A stretch of DNA of 64,000 nucleotides from Tenacibaculum holothuriorum (GCF_002120225.1 NZ_LAPZ01000014.1:1-64000); one strand, 5' to 3'. Shown: positions 27,342 through 36,572, counted from the stretch's first letter. Made by a program: numbers and translations. The notes: generated from the sequence alone by a model not told the origin.

Positions 27342-27650
27342 TTATTCTATAATTTCAAAAGAAGATGCTTTATACTTATTGTCTTCAATTTTTCCTTTTA
27401 CTTTGGCTTTTCTTATTGCGTTACATAAACCAATGTTTTCATCGTGGGCATCGCCATAATCATCTATATGAGCGCCATCAACGAAATAAACTTCTCCATC
27501 AATTCTTACGGCTAAATCACAACCTTTTTGAGTTTTTAACCCGAATTGACATTGACCACAAGAAGCTTCAACAATTTGTTCTTTTTCTTTAGAAACAGGC
27601 TTTGAACAAGCCATTAATCCTAAAAATAAAAGGAATAAGATTTTATTCAT
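27342..27650 (-). CDS. DUF6370 family lipoprotein
   Basis: A 102-residue lipoprotein: signal MNKILFLLFLGLMAC with the lipobox cysteine, then a small domain CGQCQFGLKTQKGCDLAVRI...YFVDG...DDYGDAHDENIGLCNAIRKA. The CxxC, two further cysteines and the GDAH motif fit DUF6370 as I remember it; function unknown, possibly metal or redox binding. I chose the ATG at 27650; the longer frame to 27731 overlaps trpS and lacks a signal. It is 10 bp after trpS, so cotranscription is likely. Confidence 0.8.
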   Translation of the reverse strand: MNKILFLLFLGLMACSKPVSKEKEQIVEASCGQCQFGLKTQKGCDLAVRIDGEVYFVDGAHIDDYGDAHDENIGLCNAIRKAKVKGKIEDNKYKASSFEIIE

Positions 27651-27660
27651 AAAGTCTTTT

Positions 27661-28629
27661 TTAGTAACCAACTTTTTCACGAACTCTTTGTAAAACATCT
27701 TTAGCAACCGAATGAGCTTTTTCTGCTCCAATAGCTAAGGCTTCATCAATCTCATGTCGATTTTCCATATAATGATTGTATTTTGCACGTACATCACTAA
27801 ACTTTTCTAAAATTAATTCATATAAAGCTTGTTTTGCATGTCCGTAACCGTAACCTCCATTTTCGTAATTAGCTCTCATTTCAGCAATTTGCTCATCAGA
27901 AGCTAATAATTTATATAAGGCGAAAACATTATCGGTATCTGGGTCTTTCGGCTCTTCTAAAGCTTTACTATCGGTTTGAATTCCCATAATTTGCTTACGA
28001 AGCTTCTTTTCTGGCAAGAAAATATCGATAAAATTATTTCTCGACTTACTCATTTTTTCACCATCGGTACCAGGAACTAATTTTGTGTTTTCATTAATTT
28101 TTTCCTTTGGTGGAATTAAAATGTCTCCAACAATATTATTAAACCTATTAGCAACATCACGCGTCATTTCTAAATGTTGTAATTGATCTTTTCCTACTGG
28201 TACAACTTCGGCATCGTATAATAAAATATCAGCAGCCATTAACATTGGGTAGGTAAATAAACCAGCATTTACATCAGCTAAACGATCTGCTTTGTCCTTA
28301 AAACTATGCGCTAATGTTAAGCGTTGGTAAGGAAAGAAACAACTTAAATACCAAGTTAATTCAGTAACTTCTGGAATATCACTTTGACGATAAAATACTG
28401 TTTTGTTAATATCAATTCCACAAGCAAGCCAAGTAGCAGCAGTACTGTAGGTGTTTTCTCGTAATTGCTTTCCGTCTTTAATTTGCGTTAAAGAATGCAT
28501 ATCGGCAATAAATAAAAACGATTCGTTATTAGGGTCGTTAGCCATTTCAATAGCTGGTAAAATTGCTCCTAATAAATTCCCTAAATGTGGGGTTCCTGTA
28601 CTTTGTACTCCTGTTAAAACTCTTGGCAT
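27661..28629 (-). CDS. trpS: tryptophan--tRNA ligase
   Basis: Class I aminoacyl-tRNA synthetase charging tRNA-Trp. HIGH-type motif PHLGN at residues 14-18, the GKDQLQHLEMTRD tryptophan-site region and GEKMSKSRNN (KMSKS loop) near residue 192. 322 residues, the usual bacterial length. It has its own well-formed promoter (28671-28701) and is followed by a DUF6370 lipoprotein. Confidence 0.97.
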   Translation of the reverse strand: MPRVLTGVQSTGTPHLGNLLGAILPAIEMANDPNNESFLFIADMHSLTQIKDGKQLRENTYSTAATWLACGIDINKTVFYRQSDIPEVTELTWYLSCFFPYQRLTLAHSFKDKADRLADVNAGLFTYPMLMAADILLYDAEVVPVGKDQLQHLEMTRDVANRFNNIVGDILIPPKEKINENTKLVPGTDGEKMSKSRNNFIDIFLPEKKLRKQIMGIQTDSKALEEPKDPDTDNVFALYKLLASDEQIAEMRANYENGGYGYGHAKQALYELILEKFSDVRAKYNHYMENRHEIDEALAIGAEKAHSVAKDVLQRVREKVGY

Positions 28630-28670
28630 TTTAAAGTGTTATTTATTTGTAATAATCTTAAAATAGTAAG

Positions 28671-28701
28671 CAAAAGTAAGGTTAAAATTTATCAAACAAA
28701 A
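28671..28701 (-). promoter_or_regulatory. promoter of trpS
   Basis: On the minus strand TTTTG (28697-28701), 18-bp spacer and TACTTTTG (28671-28678). The predicted mRNA start is about 35 nt before the ATG. Confidence 0.7.
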
Positions 28702-28723
28702 GAAATTACTACTTTAGCAAACT

Positions 28724-29518
28724 ATGATTAAATATTTAGTATTTCCTTTTCGACTTATATGGAGAATTTGGTTTTATCTTCTCGTAATAGTTTCTGTACT
28801 AGCCATGTCTCCATTAGTATTAATATTATTATCTAAAGAAAAATATTATGGAGTTTTTTGGAAGTTGATGCGACTTTGGTCTTTCTTCCTTATTTACGGA
28901 ATGGGGTTTAGACTAAAGAAAGTTGTTGAACAAAAATTAGAATACGGAAAAAGCTATATGATAATTGCGAATCATGCTTCTTTATTAGATCCTTGGATTA
29001 TGATTGCAATGAGTAAAAATCCGATCTTATTTGTTGGGAAAAAGGAATTGGTAAAGCTTCCTGTTTTTGGATATTTCTACAAAAAAGCGGTCGTAATGGT
29101 CGATAGAAAAGATCCTAAAAGTAGAAAAGAAGTATATACCAGAGTTAAGAAACGTTTAGATGATGGATTGAGCATTGGTATTTTTCCAGAAGGATTAGTG
29201 CCTACCGAAAATGTAACTTTAGCACCATTTACCAATGGAGCTTTTAGTTTATCAATAGAGTATCAAATGGAAATTGTGCCTCAAATTTATTACGATGCAA
29301 AACGTTTGTTTTCTTGGGATTTCTTTAAAGGTCACCCAGGAACGTTTAGAGTTAAACAGAAACCTTTTATTAAAACAGAAGGTTTAACAATGGATGATAA
29401 AGAGCAACTAAAACGACAAACTTTCGATTTAATATACAATGAATTAATTAATGATGAGTTGTATATGAAAGACACTAATAGACCTAATAATGAGCGAGAG
29501 TTTAAATCACCGTTATAG
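28724..29518 (+). CDS. lysophospholipid acyltransferase family protein
   Basis: Membrane acyltransferase of the PlsC/LPLAT superfamily, a paralogue of the protein at 17375-18106. N-terminal hydrophobic helices (about 10-45), motif I NHASLLD (H-x4-D), MVDRKDPKSRKE, and FPEGLVPTENVTLAPFTNGAF in place of the usual FPEGTRS, so substrate or product may differ from PlsC. 264 residues. It overlaps the next gene by 29 bp and heads a five-gene run with hemolysin III and a two-component system. Confidence 0.85.
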   Translation: MIKYLVFPFRLIWRIWFYLLVIVSVLAMSPLVLILLSKEKYYGVFWKLMRLWSFFLIYGMGFRLKKVVEQKLEYGKSYMIIANHASLLDPWIMIAMSKNPILFVGKKELVKLPVFGYFYKKAVVMVDRKDPKSRKEVYTRVKKRLDDGLSIGIFPEGLVPTENVTLAPFTNGAFSLSIEYQMEIVPQIYYDAKRLFSWDFFKGHPGTFRVKQKPFIKTEGLTMDDKEQLKRQTFDLIYNELINDELYMKDTNRPNNEREFKSPL

Positions 29519-30131
29519 CGAAAAAGAAGAACGACTAAATGTTCTTACTCATGGTTTTGGTTTACTGATGAGTATCATAGGTTTATACTTTTTAATTACC
29601 AAATCGTTTGAATACACTGGTTTTTGGAAACAAGCGAGTTTTGTGATTTATGGGGTAAGTATGATTGTGTTATATGCTGCGTCTACTTTTTATCATGCGG
29701 CAAAAGATCCTGTTTTAAGAAGAAAACTCAATATTTTTGACCATGCAGCTATTTATGTTTTAATAGCAGGAAGTTACTCTCCTTTTTGTTTAGTGGTATT
29801 GGATTCGGAATTAGGGTGGTACATGTTTGTTTTTGTTTGGTTGTTCGCTTTAGTTGGAGTTGTTTTAAAACTATTTTTTACAGGTAAATTCGATAGAATA
29901 TCAACCGCTATGTATTTACTAATGGGATGGCAGGTAGTGTTTTTTATAAAACCATTAATAGCAAGTTTACCGATCGAAGGATTATATTATTTAATTGCTG
30001 GTGGTATTTTTTATACGGTTGGGGCTATATTTTATTCCATAGGAAAAATAGCTTATAATCACGCAATTTTTCATGTTTTTGTACTGTTAGGTAGCATAAG
30101 TCATTTTATATCCATATATTATTATGCTTAA
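29490..30131 (+). CDS. hemolysin III / PAQR family membrane protein
   Basis: Seven-helix membrane protein related to YqfA/HlyIII and to eukaryotic adiponectin receptors. Conserved features are LTHGFGLL in the first helix, STFYHAAKD, FDHAAIYVLIAGSYSPF and the metal-binding NHAIFHVFVLLGSISHF with its histidine pair. Members are thought to be zinc hydrolases acting on membrane lipids. 213 residues. It overlaps the acyltransferase upstream and ends 9 bp before the first sensor kinase, which hints at a membrane-homeostasis unit. Confidence 0.92.
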   Translation: MSESLNHRYSEKEERLNVLTHGFGLLMSIIGLYFLITKSFEYTGFWKQASFVIYGVSMIVLYAASTFYHAAKDPVLRRKLNIFDHAAIYVLIAGSYSPFCLVVLDSELGWYMFVFVWLFALVGVVLKLFFTGKFDRISTAMYLLMGWQVVFFIKPLIASLPIEGLYYLIAGGIFYTVGAIFYSIGKIAYNHAIFHVFVLLGSISHFISIYYYA

Positions 30132-30140
30132 AAACGAAAA

Positions 30141-31478
30141 ATGCTGCAAGACATTCATTCTATTTTTTATTCATGGATAAGAGGTGGAATTTTATTATTA
30201 CTACTGTATCATTTTATTTTTTATCTAAAAAATAGAGAGAAAATATACCTATTTTACTCCATTTATCTTTTAGGAGTTTTTGTGTTTTTAATGAGAGATG
30301 TATTCATTGACAATCCTTGTGTGGCTAAGGTTTATGAATATCTTTTCTTTCCAGTTCAATTTATAGCTTTTGTTTTTTATATACAGTTTACAAGAGCAGT
30401 TATTAATACACGTAAGTTTTTTCAGCTGTGGGATAAAGCTGCTGGGTATTCAAATATAATTCTACTAGTATTAGCTGTGTTCTTACTAGGAGTTCAAATT
30501 TTATACGGGTTTGAATATCAGTTAGAAATTATGTCTTACATAGCTCCTGTTTTTTCAGTTACTATGCTTTTAACATTAATGTTTATTACAATTGTAGAAA
30601 CTGTTGAAGGAATATACCTTATGATTGGTTCTATAATTTTCTTGTTATTAGCAAATGTAACAGTAATGAAATTAGCTAGAGGTACAGATTATTTGTTCTC
30701 ATTTCCTGTACATAGCATGTTTTACTATTTTATAGGAATCTTAATTCAAACGATTATATATGCAATGTTGTTGGCAGATACTTTTAAGAGAATTGAAGAG
30801 GAGAAAAGTAAAGTAGAGTTGAATTTATTGAAAAAATCATCTCAATTATATGAGTTGAAAATGACAGCTTTTAAAAATCAAATGAATCCGCATTTTTTGT
30901 TCAATTCATTAAATTCAATTAACAATTTTGTTATTCAGAACAAAAAAGAGGTAGCTTCAGATTATATAACAAAGTTTTCAAGATTAATAAGAAAAGTGCT
31001 TCAAACAACTGAAAAAGTATCAATACCATTAGAAGAAGAACTTAGAATTGCTGAACTATACATAAAAATAGAACAAGTACGATTACGAAATTCTTTTACT
31101 TATAAGATTGAAGTAGATGAAAGCTTACGAAACTCTAATTTAGAAGTTGTGCCACTATATATGCAGCCGTTTTTAGAAAATGCAATATGGCATGGACTAA
31201 GTTTAAATGAAGGAAAAAGTATTTTACATGTTAAAATAGAAGATAACGGTGAGTTTATTCTTACCGAAATAGAAGATAATGGAGTAGGATTAAGCAATTC
31301 TATTAATAAGAAAGATAATTTAGAACGAAAATCATACGGAATAAAAACGGTAAAAAACCGTATGGAGTTAATCTATAAAAAAGAAAACGTTCAAATTATT
31401 ATTGAAGATTTAACAAAAATGAAAAGAGGAAAGGGAACTAGAGTATCAGTTTTATTTCCTAAAGAGTTTAAAGTATAA
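30141..31478 (+). CDS. LytS/YehU-type sensor histidine kinase 1
   Basis: Membrane histidine kinase with about seven N-terminal helices and no large outer domain (residues 1-215), a short coiled coil, then a His_kinase domain with FKNQMNPHFLFNSLNSIN (phospho-acceptor H251) and an HATPase domain with QPFLENAIWHG (N box) and DNGVGL (G box). 445 residues. It is a clear paralogue of the kinase at 32193-33527: the same length, YSWIRGG near the N-terminus and H251 at the same position. The LytTR regulator starts 10 bp downstream. Confidence 0.93.
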   Translation: MLQDIHSIFYSWIRGGILLLLLYHFIFYLKNREKIYLFYSIYLLGVFVFLMRDVFIDNPCVAKVYEYLFFPVQFIAFVFYIQFTRAVINTRKFFQLWDKAAGYSNIILLVLAVFLLGVQILYGFEYQLEIMSYIAPVFSVTMLLTLMFITIVETVEGIYLMIGSIIFLLLANVTVMKLARGTDYLFSFPVHSMFYYFIGILIQTIIYAMLLADTFKRIEEEKSKVELNLLKKSSQLYELKMTAFKNQMNPHFLFNSLNSINNFVIQNKKEVASDYITKFSRLIRKVLQTTEKVSIPLEEELRIAELYIKIEQVRLRNSFTYKIEVDESLRNSNLEVVPLYMQPFLENAIWHGLSLNEGKSILHVKIEDNGEFILTEIEDNGVGLSNSINKKDNLERKSYGIKTVKNRMELIYKKENVQIIIEDLTKMKRGKGTRVSVLFPKEFKV

Positions 31479-31488
31479 GAAAAGATTT

Positions 31489-32193
31489 ATGTTGAAAATT
31501 GTTTTAATTGACGATGAAAAGGATGCCTTAGAAGCATTAGAATGGAAAATTAATAGGTGTGAAGAAAATGTTTCGATAACCAAATGTAGTTCGCCAATAA
31601 TAGGTATTGAACTTGTTAAAGAAATTCAACCAGACATTGTATTTCTAGACATTCAAATGCCTGAAATGGATGGCTTTTCATTTATAGAACATTTTCCTGA
31701 AAGAAAATTTAAAGTAGTATTTACCACTGCTTATGATGAATACGGGGTTAAAGCGGTAAAAGTTAAAGCTTTTGATTATTTGCTAAAGCCAATAGATATT
31801 GATGAATTAACCTTGGCAATTACCAAAATTAAAAACGAAGTTAAAATTGAATCTGCTCAAAACATTGATGCTAAAATTAATATAGCTGCTGATGGTAAGG
31901 TATATTTAATTCATAAAGATGAAGTTCTCTATCTAAAGTCAGACAAAAGTTATACAACAATCAGTTTAGAAAATGGGAAAAAGATAGTAGCTACAAAAAC
32001 TTTAAAAGAAGTTCAGAAAAAATTTATCTGTCCTGAGTTTTTTAGAGTTCATAATTCATATGTGATTAACCTGAAATATGTAACTGAATATAATAAAGGG
32101 GCAAGTGAATTAACTATGAAAGATGGTACTGTGGTAAGTATTAGTAGAACTAAAAAGAACGAACTTATAGAAAAGTTGTATTTAGATAGATAA
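31489..32193 (+). CDS. LytTR-family response regulator
   Basis: Receiver domain (about 1-120) with LIDDEKDAL acidic residues, D54 in VFLDIQMPEMDG as the phosphorylation site, and KAFDYLLKP; then a LytTR DNA-binding domain (about 135-234, KVYLIHKDEVLYLKSDKSYTTI...FRVHNSYVINLKYV). 234 residues. It is flanked by two paralogous kinases and overlaps the second by one base (TAATG), so all three are made from one message. Target genes are unknown. Confidence 0.95.
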   Translation: MLKIVLIDDEKDALEALEWKINRCEENVSITKCSSPIIGIELVKEIQPDIVFLDIQMPEMDGFSFIEHFPERKFKVVFTTAYDEYGVKAVKVKAFDYLLKPIDIDELTLAITKIKNEVKIESAQNIDAKINIAADGKVYLIHKDEVLYLKSDKSYTTISLENGKKIVATKTLKEVQKKFICPEFFRVHNSYVINLKYVTEYNKGASELTMKDGTVVSISRTKKNELIEKLYLDR

Positions 32194-33527
32194 TGCAGTT
32201 ATTAGATATTACATCAGCATTTTACTCATGGATTAGAGGAGGCTTGGTAATGTTATTCGTTTACCATTTCATAATCTATTTACAAAGTAGAGACAAAATT
32301 CATAAGTATTATACTGGTTATTTATTCTGTTTAACTGTTTATTTGGTAAGAGATGCTTTTCCTAACCCTACTGTTCAAGAGTTCTATAAATACATTAGCT
32401 TTTCAATTCAGTATGTAGGATATGTTTATTTTATTCACTTTGCAAGAAGTTTGGTAAATAGTAAAGTTGATTTTCCGAAGTTAGATTTTTGGGTAGTTCG
32501 TTTGTCACAGGTAATGTTACTTTTTGCGGCTATTTTAGTTGGAGTTCAATTTGTTTATGGATATGAGGTGCAAAAGAAAGTAGTAGCATATTCGGTTCCG
32601 TTTTCATCAATATGTGGTTTAGTTGTTTTTTATTTAATCTCTAAAAAAAGAACAACCGAGGTTTTTTACTTACTCCTTGGATCAATTTTGTTTTTAATTT
32701 TTGCTAATATCAGTTCTATAAAAATGATTAAAGGAGAGTACTATTTAATCGATTTTAAAGTACATAGAATGTTTTATTACTTTGTAGGGGCTTTAATACA
32801 AAGTACCATTTTTGCAGTTTTAACAGGAAATTATTTTAGTGAAATTGCTGAAAAGAAAAGAGAAATGGAAGTAAGTTTACTTCGTAAAGAACATCAAATT
32901 TCTGAATTAAAATTAACGGCTCTCAAGAGTCAAATGAACCCTCACTTTTTATTCAATTCATTAAACTCAATCAATAATTATGTAATTCAAAATAAAATTG
33001 AATTAGCTTCAGATTTTATTACCAAATTTTCATCTCTAGTAAGAAAAGTTTTACAAGCTACAAATAAGAATTCTATTACCCTACAAGAAGAATTAGATAT
33101 GCTAGCTATTTATGTGAAACTAGAACAAATGCGATTAAAAAATAACTTTATTTTTACTAAGAAGATAGATGAAAATATTAATGTAGAATCGTTAAAAGTG
33201 GTCCCATTGTTTTTACAACCTTTTGTAGAAAATGCTATTTGGCATGGGTTAACATTAAAAGAGGGAGATAAAAAATTAGATGTTTCTATTTCGAAAAAGA
33301 ATGATGCTATAGAAGTTAAAATTATAGATAACGGAATTGGAGTTGAAGAAAGTAAAAAGAGAAAACAGAAAAGCAATGTTAAAAGAAAATCTTACGGAAT
33401 AAGTATTGTAAAAGAAAGGTTGAGAATTATGTATCAACCACAAAAAACGTTTATAAAGATTAAAGAAATTAATGAGAATGCGAGCTCAGGCACTATGGTT
33501 ACTATAACTTTTCCTTATGTAGAATAA
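32193..33527 (+). CDS. LytS/YehU-type sensor histidine kinase 2
   Basis: Paralogue of the kinase at 30141-31478: YSWIRGGLVMLFVYHF start, about seven helices, LKSQMNPHFLFNSLNSIN with H251, QPFVENAIWHG and DNGIGV. 444 residues. It starts one base before the regulator gene ends. Both kinases keep all catalytic motifs, so neither looks dead; they could form hetero-oligomers or sense different signals into one regulator. Confidence 0.93.
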   Translation: MQLLDITSAFYSWIRGGLVMLFVYHFIIYLQSRDKIHKYYTGYLFCLTVYLVRDAFPNPTVQEFYKYISFSIQYVGYVYFIHFARSLVNSKVDFPKLDFWVVRLSQVMLLFAAILVGVQFVYGYEVQKKVVAYSVPFSSICGLVVFYLISKKRTTEVFYLLLGSILFLIFANISSIKMIKGEYYLIDFKVHRMFYYFVGALIQSTIFAVLTGNYFSEIAEKKREMEVSLLRKEHQISELKLTALKSQMNPHFLFNSLNSINNYVIQNKIELASDFITKFSSLVRKVLQATNKNSITLQEELDMLAIYVKLEQMRLKNNFIFTKKIDENINVESLKVVPLFLQPFVENAIWHGLTLKEGDKKLDVSISKKNDAIEVKIIDNGIGVEESKKRKQKSNVKRKSYGISIVKERLRIMYQPQKTFIKIKEINENASSGTMVTITFPYVE

Positions 33528-33635
33528 ATCCAAATATTTAAAAAACGTAGCAAAATATTGTTTTTTTACTACCAAATGTTAAAAACTCAGTAATCACAAG
33601 GTATTAAGTTATAATTTAGCTGTATTAATAAAGAT

Positions 33636-33692
33636 ATGTGGTGTCTGGGGGGAACCCATAGTCTTTTAATTATTAGGGAAAGGAAAGGTTGA
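33636..33692 (+). other. possible small transcript / 18-codon ORF
   Basis: The 192-bp gap after the second kinase holds an unusually G-rich stretch (CTGGGGGGAACCC) in an AT-rich setting. An ATG at 33636 opens an 18-codon frame (MWCLGGTHSLLIIRERKG) that runs into the terminator stem. A weak -7 element (TAATTTAG, 33612-33619) lies upstream. It may be a small RNA or nothing; I do not claim a peptide. Confidence 0.25.
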
Positions 33693-33715
33693 AGTGTAAA
33701 AACTTTAACCTTTTT
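33684..33715. terminator. terminator, kinase 2 / CYTH gene
   Basis: AAAGGTTGAAGT pairs with ACTTTAACCTTT (one G-U), 6-nt loop, then T-run; it serves convergent genes. Confidence 0.9.
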
Positions 33716-33719
33716 GTTT

Positions 33720-34190
33720 TTACCAATCTTTAAAAGGTAACTTACTTAAGTTTGAGTTGTAGTATTTTTCATCTCCAGTAACTTCTTGGTCTAACCAATT
33801 GGGCTTTATAAAAGACTCGTTTTCTGAATTAAGTTCTACTTCAGCAATGATTAGTCCGTTATTATCTCCTAAGAACTCATCAACTTCAAAAAGATGATTT
33901 TCTACCTCTACCAAATAACGATACTTTTCTATAATTCCTTTTTCACAAAGAGCAAAAAGTTCCTTAGCCTCTGTTAAACTAATTTCTTTTTCCCACTCAT
34001 AACGAGTAGTCCCTTCTTTATTAGATGGTCCTTTTATAGTTAAAAATCCTGTATCATCTTTAATTCTAACCCTAACAACTCGTTCTTTATTAGAGTTTAA
34101 AAAACCTTGTTTTATATAGTTTTTTTTGTGTGAAGTTTCTTTGTACTTGTTTGAGTTTACCAAGAATTTACGTTCGATTTCTGTAGCCAT
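33720..34190 (-). CDS. CYTH domain protein (triphosphatase-like)
   Basis: Triphosphate tunnel metalloenzyme family. The diagnostic ExExK motif is at the N-terminus (EIERKFLV), followed by RVRIKDDTGFLTIKGP, YEWEKEIS, EKYRY and the VDEFLGDNNGLIIAEVEL strand, all tunnel-lining charged strands. 156 residues from the ATG at 34190; a frame start at 34217 only adds a poor N-terminus in front of MATEIERKF. Likely hydrolyses inorganic triphosphate or a nucleotide triphosphate; cyclase activity is less likely. Monocistronic. Confidence 0.9.
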   Translation of the reverse strand: MATEIERKFLVNSNKYKETSHKKNYIKQGFLNSNKERVVRVRIKDDTGFLTIKGPSNKEGTTRYEWEKEISLTEAKELFALCEKGIIEKYRYLVEVENHLFEVDEFLGDNNGLIIAEVELNSENESFIKPNWLDQEVTGDEKYYNSNLSKLPFKDW

Positions 34191-34237
34191 AAAAGATGAT
34201 TTGTACGAATGTATCATTTTTTATCGTTAATAATAAA

Positions 34238-34245
34238 TATCTTTG
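34238..34245 (+). promoter_or_regulatory. -7 element of porZ operon, near-leaderless
   Basis: TATCTTTG matches TAnnTTTG and ends 8 bp before the porZ ATG, which implies a leader of only a few bases. Confidence 0.5.
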
Positions 34246-34253
34246 ATGTTTAG

Positions 34254-36572
34254 ATGAGAAGGATACATACGTTTTTACTGTTTTTTTGGAGTTTTATAGC
34301 TGTTTCTCAAACAGATTATAGTAATCGTTGGGAAGATTTATTTTCGTATACAAACGTAAAAGATTTTGTAAAAGAAGGTAACACAATTTATGCGGTAACC
34401 GATAATGCGGTGTTTATTTATGACACCCAAACTAAAAGTACCAGAAAATTATCATCAATACAGGGGCTTTCTGGAGAAACTACAACATCAATTCACTACA
34501 ATAAAAGCAACGAACGATTAGTTTTAGGGTATGAAAATGGCTTAATTGAAGTTGTAGATAGAGATGGAAAAATAACAACATCTCCAGAAATTACCAACTT
34601 TAATCAAACCGGAGAGAAGAGAGTAAATCATATTTACGAATATCAAAACAAGCTATATATTTCTACGTCATTTGCAATTGTCGTTTACGATATAGATAAT
34701 TTAGAGTTTGGAGATACATATTTTATTGGAGCAGGATCTTCAGATGAATGGGTTAATGAAATGACAGTATTTCAAAACAGAATTTATGCAGCTACAAGAA
34801 GCGGATTGTATAGTGCTGATATAAATAATCCTAACCTCATAGATTTTAGTAATTGGACAAGACAGATTACAGGAGATTTTAAAAGTATAACAAGTTTTAA
34901 TACTCAGTTGTTTGCTGGTAGAGGAAGAGATTTATTGCGAATTAATGGAACTATGAGTTCAGTTGTTAGGAGTTTTTCTCAAGATGTAGTAGCTTTAAAA
35001 AGTTCACCATCGAGTTTATCTGTTTCCTTAAATAGTGAGGCATTTGTATTAAATACTTCTTTAAATACAAGAGTACAAGTTCAACCTACTACTAATTTTG
35101 GTTTTACACTAAATCAATCTTATGAAGAAAATGGAGAAATTTACTTAGCAACTAAAACCTTCGGAATTTTAAAAACGCAAATAGCTTCTCCGCAAACTTT
35201 TGAAGAAATTCATCCAGAAGGTCCATTATTCAATGATATCTTTTCCATAGATGTTCATAATAATAATCTTTGGGTGGTTTATGGTGGTTACGATGCAGCC
35301 TATACACCTTTAGGTTTTAGAAAAGGGTTTAGTCATTTTAATGGAGCTAATTGGTTAAATTCTAGATATACAAATTCATATCCTTATCCTGATTTAGTAC
35401 ATGTTACTATTGATAAAACCCTAGAAAATAAAGCATACATAAGTACTATGGGAGGAACAACGAATCCTAATTCAGTAACTACGGGAGGTTTAATGGAAGT
35501 TGAAAATGATGTAATTACCAATTATTTTAATCAAAACAATAGTTTGTTAGAACCTATTGCGGGTGTTCCGTTTACCACAATTAGAATAAGTGGAACCGCA
35601 TTCGATGGACAAGGGAATTTATGGGTGACTAATGTTGGAGTTCCAAATAAACTAAAGAAATTATCACCAAACGGACAATGGACTAGTATCGATTTAAATG
35701 TTTTAGATCTTTCAAGAAGAAATGGTATGAACGAGGTTGTGGTAGATAGAGCTAATACAGTTTGGGTAGGAACTCGTAGAAACGGAGTGTTTATTTATAA
35801 TGAAAACGGAAATCGAAAAAAATCTCTAGTTACTGAACCTAATAAAGGAAATTTGCCAAATTTAAATGTAAGAACTGTAGCTGTAGATAGAAATAATAGA
35901 GTTTGGTTAGGAACTTTAACAGGCTTAGTAGTTTATAATAATGCGTTGGGGGTTTTTGATGCTGATATAACCAATGCAGAACCTGTAATTATTTTAGATG
36001 ATGGCGCTGCGAGAAGATTATTAGGAGATCAAACAGTAAATAGCATAGAAATTGACGGAGCTGATAATAAATGGTTTGGCACCGATAATGGTGGAGTTGT
36101 ATACACAAATCCGTCAGGGCAAAATACATTAGCAAGGTTTGATAAAGACAATTCACCTTTACCTTCAAACAAAATAGCAAAAATTAAGGTAGACGATATT
36201 ACAGGAAAAGTATACTTTGCTACCAATAAAGGAATGGTAGCTTATAACAGTAAAGTAGCTCCGTTTGGCGAAGAATTGGGGGAAGTATATGCATATCCAA
36301 ATCCTGTATTAAAAAATCATGAGACCGTAACAATTGATGGTAGAAATGGTAAGCATTTACCAAAAGGAACCAACGTTAAAATATTAGATGTTGCTGGTAA
36401 TTTAGTGTATGAAACAAATGTGGTAGAAGGTCAGCAATTATTGGGAGGAAGAGTAGTTTGGAATAAAAAGAACTTAGCAGGTACTAAAGTAGCTTCAGGA
36501 ATATATATCGTATTACTTTCAAATGAAGATGGTTCCGAAACTTCAACAACTAAAATAGCAATCGTAAATTAA
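34254..36572 (+). CDS. porZ: T9SS protein PorZ (beta-propeller, CTD)
   Basis: Component of the type IX secretion attachment complex at the cell surface, working with the PorU sortase and A-LPS. Signal peptide ending AVSQ; two successive beta-propellers (about 20-670, repeats such as NTVWVGTRRNGVFIYNENG and NRVWLGTLTGLVVYN); C-terminal T9SS-type domain (about 680-772, YPNPV...GTNVKILDVAGNLVYE...ASGIYIVLL). 772 residues, close to P. gingivalis PorZ. It overlaps recO (TAATG), a neighbour I associate with flavobacterial porZ. Confidence 0.88.
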   Translation: MRRIHTFLLFFWSFIAVSQTDYSNRWEDLFSYTNVKDFVKEGNTIYAVTDNAVFIYDTQTKSTRKLSSIQGLSGETTTSIHYNKSNERLVLGYENGLIEVVDRDGKITTSPEITNFNQTGEKRVNHIYEYQNKLYISTSFAIVVYDIDNLEFGDTYFIGAGSSDEWVNEMTVFQNRIYAATRSGLYSADINNPNLIDFSNWTRQITGDFKSITSFNTQLFAGRGRDLLRINGTMSSVVRSFSQDVVALKSSPSSLSVSLNSEAFVLNTSLNTRVQVQPTTNFGFTLNQSYEENGEIYLATKTFGILKTQIASPQTFEEIHPEGPLFNDIFSIDVHNNNLWVVYGGYDAAYTPLGFRKGFSHFNGANWLNSRYTNSYPYPDLVHVTIDKTLENKAYISTMGGTTNPNSVTTGGLMEVENDVITNYFNQNNSLLEPIAGVPFTTIRISGTAFDGQGNLWVTNVGVPNKLKKLSPNGQWTSIDLNVLDLSRRNGMNEVVVDRANTVWVGTRRNGVFIYNENGNRKKSLVTEPNKGNLPNLNVRTVAVDRNNRVWLGTLTGLVVYNNALGVFDADITNAEPVIILDDGAARRLLGDQTVNSIEIDGADNKWFGTDNGGVVYTNPSGQNTLARFDKDNSPLPSNKIAKIKVDDITGKVYFATNKGMVAYNSKVAPFGEELGEVYAYPNPVLKNHETVTIDGRNGKHLPKGTNVKILDVAGNLVYETNVVEGQQLLGGRVVWNKKNLAGTKVASGIYIVLLSNEDGSETSTTKIAIVN

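Noticed and set aside
17375..29518. The two acyltransferase genes as a recent duplication
   Set aside because: They share only family motifs and differ in length and in the FPEG motif, so they are old paralogues rather than a repeat.
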